In this document: in pieces, positions 56,952 to 64,000 of the stretch | How positions within the stretch are numbered: position 1 is the first letter of the stretch | Layout of the letters: every line of letters begins with the position of its first letter | Assembly (NCBI GenBank): GCA_009602735.1 | Contig: WELA01007798.1 | Location: forward strand, 124,001 to 188,000 | Direction: 5' to 3' | Source of the DNA: Mesotaenium endlicherianum | Lineage: Eukaryota; Streptophyta; Zygnematophyceae; Zygnematales; Mesotaeniaceae | DNA: 64,000 nucleotides | Program-made: the position numbers and the translations under genes | The notes under the pieces: model-generated | Seen by the model: only the letters and a program-made list of their open reading frames with translations | Databases searched by the model: none | Told to the model about the DNA's origin: nothing

Positions 56952-57670
56952 TGTAATGAATCAGTATATTAGTGGATATAATATTCATTTAAATATAATA
57001 GTTAATTAAGTTCAGCCTGCTGAACTTTAGTTAGTAGTCAGTCTGCTGGACTTTACATAATTATCGGTTTAATGATTCAGTCGGAAGCAGCAGGCTGAAG
57101 TCCATATAAGTCAGCTTGCTGACCCATTCTTTGACAGCCAGCTCACTTCCGTACTCGGTAGCAGCGAACTGCCTTGATAAGCATCTAAGTGCGATATGCT
57201 AGATGAATAGCCAGATGACATCCCTATGATGGATGGCTATTCGGGATGATGGGAGATGGCGGTGGATTTGGTTAACCGAGGTCCTACCAACGTGGTTAAC
57301 TCCCGGGTAGGCGGTGCCATCGCACTGACCGTTGAACAGTAAACTCATTCCATGTACATATGCTAGGCATTGCTCTCGAGTTCGGCATTCGAAAACGAGG
57401 CTAACTCTCTTGTACAGCTTACTGAGGGAATTCTGAATCCAAGGCGAGAAGCCATTGATACGCACTGTCTTCTAACCTTGCTTATGTATGAGTTTACTGA
57501 TTTGCATCATTGATGCTAGTTTACTCGCATTTGACTTACGAGTATTATTCCCTGCTAGTGTATTGTCCTTTGCCGTTTAACTGGTTAACGGAAATACCAT
57601 AAAGATTACTTGCTGATATAAAGATCTTTATTAATTGTTAATCGCCTATTTGGTAAGTCGATTCATTTCA
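56952..57670 (+). repeat. B2 3' LTR
   Basis: 719 bp, the partner of 50399-51117. Confidence 0.9.
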
Positions 57671-57965
57671 AGCGACGTCTCGGCGCGTCAAGTCAGGTCT
57701 TACACATGTGGAGCAAACTTTTGAAAATCATAAGTCCTTCTATACTTCTCCAAATTCTGCAAACAAAGTCTCAAATTGGGCGCTGTAAGATGTTCTACCA
57801 GAGTCTTGAGTTTCAGAGCATTTCAAGTTCAGGGAAAGGCACAATGTCAGAAGGCATATTCTGTCCTAACAATGCCAGCAGCCTGACCCCCTTCTACTTA
57901 GAGCATCATATCTCTCTCACCAGTGCTCCAAATTGAGCAAACTTGGACTCTATATGACCGGCTAC

Positions 57966-60900
57966 TCATGGAATACAGCGAGGTAAGTTTTCAGAATTTA
58001 TCATGCAGAGACCTATCACCAGTAGCAGTTTTAGTTTTCTGTGCAGAAACTGCGAGACGAGAAGAGTGTCTAATGTCAATTTTTCCTCTTTCTTGTTCTT
58101 GCAGGCTGCCTCCAAGGGGTCTTCTGCTGCTTCTTGATGGTGGCATGCTGCCTCNTGCTGCCTCCCTGAAGTCTTCAGGCTTCTAGTAGAGAGACTTGGG
58201 GCTGGTCGAAGATGGGAGTTGGCGGCATGGAAGCGCTTCAACTTTCTCTGAACTTTTTCAAGGTAGTGCGCCGCCACCCAACTATTCTCCGAATCTGGAT
58301 ATCCTTTCCACTTGATCAAGTATTGCTGCTGTCTCCTAAAATTTCTCATAGCCACTTTGTCTTCCACTTCGTACTCCAAATGATCATCCACTATTGTTGG
58401 GGCTGGTGGGGTTGTCACACGTCCTGGGAACTTGTTGTCGGGTTGCACATATGGCTTGAAGAGGGAAGCGTGGAATACGGGGTCGATGTGCATAGTCTGG
58501 GGAAGTTCTAGCTTGAAAGCAACGGGGTTGACTTGCTGGATAATCTTGAAGGGTCCCAAATACTTGGGAGAGAACTTGCTGCCGGCAGGCCTGTTGTTCA
58601 GGGAAATGTTCTTGGATGATAGTAACACGTTGTCACCCACTCTGTACGTAATTTCTCTTCTGGATCTGTTCGCCACTCTTGCTTGAGCATCTTGCGCATG
58701 TTGTAGAGCTTTCTTCGCTGCTGTAAGGGCTGCTTCTAATGTCCCCATAAAATCTGTGGCTGCAGGTACTTCATCAAGGCCAGCCGTGAAGCTCAGTGGC
58801 GTGGTCGGATGGAAGCCATAGTTGAGGAAGAATGGGGACTCTTGGGTAGAGGGTTGCGCTGTGTTGTTGTAGGCAAACTCCAGGGGGGTCAAGTACATGT
58901 CCCAATCTTGCTCTAGAGTAGACACGTAGGCCCTTAGAGAGGTCCTTAGAGTACGATTCATACGCTCGGTTTGCCCATCTGATTGCGGGTGGTAGGCAGT
59001 GGACATATCCAGCGATGTTCCCAAGTTCTTAATGAGATTTTTCCGAAAATGGCTTGTGAATCTTGGGTCTCTATCTGACACAATTCTTGATGGTAGTCTA
59101 TGGAGTTGGAAGATGTTGTCAAAGATGAGTCTTGCAAGTTGTGGTGCTGTAGCCTTAGTCGTCGTGGGAATAAAACTAGCCATCTTGGTAAGTCTGTCCA
59201 CCGCCGTGAGTATTGTTTTATGGCCTCGAGGTGTCACGGGCAAGTCCACGATAAGGTCCATTGAGATGTCCGTCCATTGTCTTTCGGGGATTGGTAGTGG
59301 TTGGAGGAGTCCTCCCGCCTTTTGCGATGATGGCTTGATTCTTTGGCATGTGTCACAGCTCCTGCAGTACTCCTTGACTTGCTTAGACATGCTTGGCCAA
59401 CAATAAGTCCTAGCTAGAACGCCCGTGGTCCTTAGGATTCCAAAGTGTCCTCCAAGAGGGTTGTCGTGTGCTTCTCGTAGAAGCAAGAGTCGGAGGTCTA
59501 TGTCATTAGGAACACATCTCTGGCCCGTATCTTGCCTCACCTAATAATTGCCTTCTTGCTTCTTGCATGGGTCCAAGGCTGCTTCTCCGTTCTTGTAGTA
59601 AGGGTCGCTTTCATAGGCGGCTGAATATCGAGCTTCCAGATCTGTCTTCAGGGATACCATCACTGCATTTAATTGCAGTCTTGAGAGGGGGTCAGCCGGG
59701 TTTGTCTTGCCGGGCTGGTACTGAATCGTGATGTTGTATTGTTGCAAGTATCCGCTCCATCTTGCTTGTCTCCTTGAGAGATACGGCTGCGTTTGGAGGT
59801 GCTTTAACGCCTCGTGGTCCGTGGTGACCAGTTCTTTGCGTCCTTCAACGTAGCAGCGCCAAACCTTCAAGGCATGTACAATCGCCAATGCCTCTCGCTC
59901 CGTGGTTGTATAATTCTGCTCGGCAGGATTAAGCTTCCTTGACTCGTAGGCCATGGGCTGCAGTCCCTTGCCTTGGTCTTGAAGCAGGATTGCTCCTATT
60001 GCATAGGAAGATGCATCGGTGATGACGTGGAAGGGCCAATCTGGGTTTGGACTTGGGAGTGTGAGCACCGGGGATGTGGTCAATCTTCGCTTTAACTCTT
60101 GAAATGCCTCTTCCTCTTTCTCGGTCCATGTACATAGCCTGTCCTTCTTGAGTAGATCTGTCTGGGGGGCTGCTATGTGCGAGAAGCCTTGGATGAATTT
60201 TCTGTACCAATTGGCTTATCCCAAGAATGACTGGAGTTCTTTCTTGGTCGTGGGGGTTGGCCATTCCTCCACCACCGTGGTCTTCTTGGGGTCTATCTTG
60301 ATGCCATCAGCAGTCACGTGGAGACCTAGGAACTCCACTTCTTGTTTGGCAAACTCGCACTTTGACTCCTTCGCAAATAGCTTGTTTTGCTTCAATACTT
60401 CAAGGACTTCTTTCAAGTGTCTCGCATGTTTTTCAAGGGTCTTGCTGAGATTAGGATGTCATCGATGAATACCACCAAAAATCTGTCCAACATGGGCTGA
60501 AATATGGTGTTCATCATAGTCTTGAAAGTTGCTGGCGCGTTGGTGAGTCCAAATGGCAGGACCATGAACTCAAAATGTCCATATCTTGTCCTGAATGCCG
60601 TCTTCTCTATGTCCGGTTCTGCGACGCGAATCTGGTGGTAGCCGCTCCGTAAGTCGATCTTCGTGAAGTACTTGGCTCCAACCAGCCGGTCCATGAGCTC
60701 ATCCATGCGCGGCAGCGGGTATCGATTCTTGATGGTGATCTTGTTGAGGGCGCGATAGTCCACACACATCCTCAAGGTACGATCTTTCTTCTTGACAAAT
60801 AGCACCGGGGCTCCAAATGGCGACTTGCTAGGTCGAATGAAGCCATGCTCCAGTAGCTCCTTGATTTGCTTCTTGACTTCGTCTAGCTCCGTGTATGACA

Positions 60901-62213
60901 TTTTGAACGTAGGCCGAGAGATGGGCTTGCTTCCGGGCTCCAACTCTATCTTGTGGTCTACGAATCTTTTGGGGGGTAGGCCCTTGGGCAATTCCGGGGA
61001 GAACACTTCTTTGTAGTCCTCAAAGACTTCTTGTATCTCCTTGGGAACGGGGCTGCCTTCTTGACTCTCGATGTCTTTCTTGATGTCTTTTGGCGTGATC
61101 AAGGCCAAAAGAAGCTCGTGTCCCTTCCTCACAAGTCTCTTGAGTTGGAGGGCGGACAATAGTATNCATGCGCGGCAGCGGGTATCGATTCTTGATGGGG
61201 ATCTTGTTGAGGGCGCCATAGTCCACACACATCCTCAAGGTACCATCTTTCTTCTTGACAAACAGCATCGGGGCTCCAAATGGCGACTTGCTAGGTCGAA
61301 TGAAGCCATGCTCCAGTAGCTCCTTGATTTGCTTCTTGACTTCGTCTAGCTCCGTGTATGACATTTTGAACGTAGGCCGAGAGATGGGCTTGCTTCCGGG
61401 CTCCAACTCTATCTTGTGGTCTACGAATCTTTTGGGGGGTAGGCCCTTGGGCAATTCCGGGGAGAACACTTCTTTGTAGTCCTCAAAGACTTCTTGTATC
61501 TCCTTGGGAACGGGGCTGCCTTCTTGACTCTCGATGTCTTTCTTGATGTCTTTTGGCGTGATCAAGGCCAAAAGAAGCTCGTGTCCCTTCCTCACAAGTC
61601 TCTTGAGTTGGAGGGCGGACAATAGTATCTCGTGTGCCGGCTTCTGGATGTCTTGGGTCTGGATATTCTGGATTGCGCGCAAAATACAGATTCTTGAAGT
61701 GATGTCATTCTTGATCTTGATAGTACCGGTCCTCCAATCAACTTGGGGGTTGTGCTTGGTCAACCAAGGCGTCCCTAGGATGACGTCGTACTTGCCCAAT
61801 TGCATGGGGGAGAACACTACTCTATCCTTGAAGGACTTGATAGAGAGTGCTAAGGGGTACGTCTTCTTGGAATGGGTAGTATAGGAGAATCCATCGGGCA
61901 TCACAATCTCCTCGTCGTGGTCAAGAGTTTGCATAGTAATACCGTGCTTGGTGGCAAAATCTGCAGCAATGAAGTTGCCTTGAGCTCCGCTATCCACCAA
62001 GATGTGGACCTTCTCTCCTCCAAGGTAACCTCTCAAACTCATTGGGGCTGGAACGTCGTCTTCAACGGGGGTCTCCACCTCACTTGGCGTGTTGCCTTCT
62101 CGTGAAGTGGGTCTTGGGGTGGTAGGCTCCTGGCCTACCGGCGCTGTCCGTTTTTTGACAACTTTTTGGGGCATGAAAGTGCACGATGGCCCTTTTCCTT
62201 GCAATAGAAGCAT
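57966..62213 (-). pseudogene. A2 pol with chromodomain
   Basis: Same domain order as A1 pol, read on the minus strand: protease ([11 protein letters not shown], near 62000), reverse transcriptase, RNase H ([17 protein letters not shown], near 60040), integrase with H2C2 finger and DDE core (about 59500-58700), and the chromodomain (YLIKWKGYPDSENSW, about 58330-58260). A tail rich in E, A and K follows. A few breaks are visible, some of which coincide with assembly joins. Confidence 0.85.
62121..62156 (-). promoter_or_regulatory. -1 frameshift signal between A2 gag and pol
   Basis: Same heptamer (A AAA AAC at 62156-62150), spacer and seven-pair stem (62139-62133 with 62127-62121) as in A1. 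Confidence 0.73.
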
Positions 62214-63415
62214 AGTCCAGCCGTCATGAGAGCTTCTTTTTCAGCCGGGGAGAGTCTTGCTTTCACTCCTTGCTGGTTTCTTGCATCATAAGTGTCATTG
62301 GAGGGTCTTCCACTCTTCCGGGCAGCCGCGGGGTCCCTTTTAATAACTCCGATTTCCATGGGTGTGGGTCCAGATTCGGATGTGGAAGGGGCTGCGTACA
62401 CCCGCGTCGTCGGTACCCGTGAAGATGAAGGCACGGAGTGCTTGAAATCCAAGGTATCCACCTTTTGGGCCACTTCAATGATCTTTGAGAAGTCCGTCAA
62501 GTCGCGTAACTCCACTTCCTTTGCCACCTTGGGTTTGAGGCCAAAGATGTAACGGTCAATCTTCTCCTCGAGAGACATGTTGGGGATCTCAAGAGTGAGG
62601 GCGTGAAATCTGGATGTATACTCTTGAACGGACGTCGTTTGCTTGAGATGGTGGAGCTTTCCTCGGGCAATCTTCTCCGCATTGATGGGCATGAATTGCT
62701 TCTTGAGGGCCTCACGAAAATCTGCCCATCTTGCATATGATGGTGGGGGCTCTTGGCCGAGCATGGGGTGCGCCATAGCTTGATATATAGCCGCTTGATA
62801 GTTACGCCACCATGATGTTGCTGCTCCTCTAAGTAAGGTAACGGCAAAGGGAACGTAGTCCTCCTCGGGTACTTCAAGGAACGCGAGGTACGTCTCCACT
62901 TGGTAGAGCCATAAATTCAGGTTGGCACCTTTCCCGGGGTTGAAAGTGTCGGGTTTGCCGGGCTTGATGAGTTTCCTTGCTCTCGTTGGCTCTTGTGGAG
63001 GCGCTTGAGCCGGGGCTGGATTTTGAGCATTGCTCGCAATAGGGGCAACCATGGCAGCCATAGCTTCTCTTGACGCTTGCACGGTTGCTTCATAGGTGGC
63101 CAAGCCCACTTGGTTGTGGACGGTCATTAGGAAGGCTGCCCACTCATTTGCGGGAACTCCTTGTGGTGGGGTCAACTTTGCTATAGCGGCTGCCACGGGA
63201 TTTGACGGTGCTCCTCCTTGTGGTGCTTCTTGTTGTTGCAGATTTCCTTGAGTAGGCTCTCCCATCGACGCTGGAGGAGGGTGTGCTCCTCCTTGTGGTG
63301 CTTCTTGTTGTTGCAGATTTTCTTGAGTGGGCTCTCCCATCGGCGCTGGAGGAGGGTGTCTTGGAGAGGAAGGGCTTCCTTCGAAAGCTTGCTGTTGGTC
63401 TTGAGGATCGGCCAT
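62135..63415 (-). CDS. A2 gag
   Basis: An open frame of 426 codons, from [13 protein letters not shown] through the proline/glutamine-rich start with its two PMGEPTQ-type segments, the gag domain ([25 protein letters not shown]) and the CCHC knuckle ([14 protein letters not shown]), to its stop five codons past the slippery heptamer. It looks whole. Pol overlaps its last 79 bases. Confidence 0.88.
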   Translation of the reverse strand: MADPQDQQQAFEGSPSSPRHPPPAPMGEPTQENLQQQEAPQGGAHPPPASMGEPTQGNLQQQEAPQGGAPSNPVAAAIAKLTPPQGVPANEWAAFLMTVHNQVGLATYEATVQASREAMAAMVAPIASNAQNPAPAQAPPQEPTRARKLIKPGKPDTFNPGKGANLNLWLYQVETYLAFLEVPEEDYVPFAVTLLRGAATSWWRNYQAAIYQAMAHPMLGQEPPPSYARWADFREALKKQFMPINAEKIARGKLHHLKQTTSVQEYTSRFHALTLEIPNMSLEEKIDRYIFGLKPKVAKEVELRDLTDFSKIIEVAQKVDTLDFKHSVPSSSRVPTTRVYAAPSTSESGPTPMEIGVIKRDPAAARKSGRPSNDTYDARNQQGVKARLSPAEKEALMTAGLCFYCKEKGHRALSCPKKLSKNGQRR

Positions 63416-63452
63416 CTTCTTGTGCTACCAAAGTGCCTAGCTCCGATACCAC

Positions 63453-63955
63453 TGTAGTGAAACAGATAGATAAAGTACTTAGTAAAACAGAATACTTTAT
63501 CTATTCAAGACAAGGATCTTTGAACACAAGTGGTAGCTTCTTGAAAGAGAGATGGCTTCTTGAAAGTTAATATATTTCTGGATTTTGGCAAGTACAAGAG
63601 TGATTCTGGAATGTCTTTCTATGTTCTAGCTCTTGTTTATATACTTGCTACATAAGTAATTTCTAGGAAGGTGTATGTTGATGTGTTGGCACCCAACACA
63701 TCCCAAAACTTGCCACCTCTTTCTAGAATAATGTACACATGTCCTTTTGACCTAAAAATGGCACATCTGACTTTTGCCACATGGAGTTCTTCTAGGTCTT
63801 TCCTCTAACTTTGAAAATGCCTTGGAAGGTTCAAAGGACATGAACCAAGTTACTAGAGTACCTATTCACACTTGACTCCACACAATACTACTCCAAACAT
63901 ATTTGAAAACATTAAAATATATGCATACTAATATATAATAACTCAAATCACTACA
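63453..63955 (-). repeat. A2 5' LTR
   Basis: 503 bp, TGTAGTGATTTG to CACTACA on the minus strand, with the primer site TGGTATCGGAGC just inside (63451-63440). Confidence 0.9.
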
Positions 63956-64000
63956 AGTCCTGTGACCAGTGTCAGAAAAGTAAGTCTCGACACACACCTC
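63956..64000 (+). pseudogene. B1 integrase, resuming after A2
   Basis: The last 45 bases repeat the target duplication and continue the H2C2 finger region of the family-B integrase, as comparison with B3 near 23780 (minus strand) shows. Confidence 0.75.

Larger units (their letters stand above)
50399..57670 (+). mobile_element. B2: family-B chromovirus inside A2
   Basis: A plus-strand element of 7272 bp with two 719-bp LTRs (50399-51117 and 56952-57670) and a perfect five-base duplication agcga (50394-50398 and 57671-57675). The duplication falls between the A2 polypurine tract and the rest of A2. Parts: primer site 51119-51130, gag 51152-52630, frameshift signal 52606-52647, protease and RT to about 54330, integrase C-terminus with chromodomain 54371-54895, third ORF 55163-56838, hairpin and polypurine tract 56917-56950. 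RNase H and the integrase core are not recognisable. The LTRs differ at about 18 positions by eye (about 2.5 percent), so it is the youngest family-B copy here. A few breaks. Confidence 0.9.
50168..63955 (-). mobile_element. A2: family-A chromovirus inside B1 integrase, entered by B2
   Basis: A minus-strand element with 5' LTR 63453-63955, primer site 63440-63451, gag 62135-63415, pol with chromodomain 57966-62213, a 3' noncoding part 57671-57965, and, beyond B2, polypurine tract 50375-50393 and 3' LTR 50168-50374. Target duplications are agacc (50163-50167) and agtcc (63956-63960), one mismatch; joined flanks give the B-family integrase finger sequence. The 3' LTR is much shorter than its partner. 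Otherwise very similar to A1; only a few breaks. Confidence 0.88.
38113..64000 (+). mobile_element. B1: family-B chromovirus, outermost element of nest 2, runs off the window
   Basis: This is a plus-strand fossil. Its own sequence is: 5' LTR 38113-38827, primer site 38829-38840, gag 38862-39416 and 46622-47550, pol 47530-50167, and integrase sequence resuming at 63956-64000. A1 (39417-46621) and A2 with B2 (50168-63955) occupy the gaps. The rest of B1, including its 3' LTR, lies beyond the window. It is broken in a moderate number of places. Confidence 0.86.

Overview
The window is repeat-dominated nuclear DNA of a streptophyte (green plant lineage), most likely from a draft short-read assembly. 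The signs are: three families of chromodomain-bearing Ty3/Gypsy LTR retrotransposons, all with an initiator-Met-like primer binding site (TGGTATCGGAGC or a close variant); hAT DNA transposons; spliceosomal introns; and one exon that reads as a plant chloroplast-type ascorbate peroxidase. A charophyte alga or an early land plant would fit, but the species cannot be fixed from the sequence. I saw no rRNA, tRNA or CRISPR array.

Region 1 (1-7862) is what remains of ordinary host sequence. It holds weak minus-strand reading frames (135-1242), a RING-finger gene fragment split over three exons (2403-3048, plus), and a decayed C5-cytosine DNA methyltransferase with a BAH-like stretch in front of it (6556-4982, minus).

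Region 2 (7863-35307) is a complete nest. A minus-strand family-C retrotransposon (C2, target duplication cttga on both sides) was entered by a solo family-B LTR, a 359-bp hAT-type MITE, a 5976-bp hAT transposon (hAT-1) carrying an ascorbate peroxidase exon, and a minus-strand family-B element (B3). B3 was in turn entered by a plus-strand family-C element (C1). Five of these six insertions keep readable or near-perfect target site duplications and C1 keeps one with a mismatch, so the order of events can be read.

Region 3 (35308-38112) is older sequence: an LTR-like stretch, a 131-bp repeat also present at 7425, and a second hAT transposase relic (hAT-2, minus) cut at its upstream side by the next nest.

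Region 4 (38113 to beyond 64000) is a second nest. A plus-strand family-B element (B1) was entered by family-A elements A1 (39417-46621, in gag) and A2 (50168-63955, minus, in the integrase zinc-finger region). B2, another family-B element (50399-57670), sits inside A2. A and B elements have gag and pol in different frames with a recognisable -1 frameshift signal at the junction. Family B also carries an extra sense-strand ORF after the chromodomain, in the position where retroviruses keep env, preceded by a good splice acceptor. This third ORF is the most unusual item in the window. All retroelements are described as fossils.
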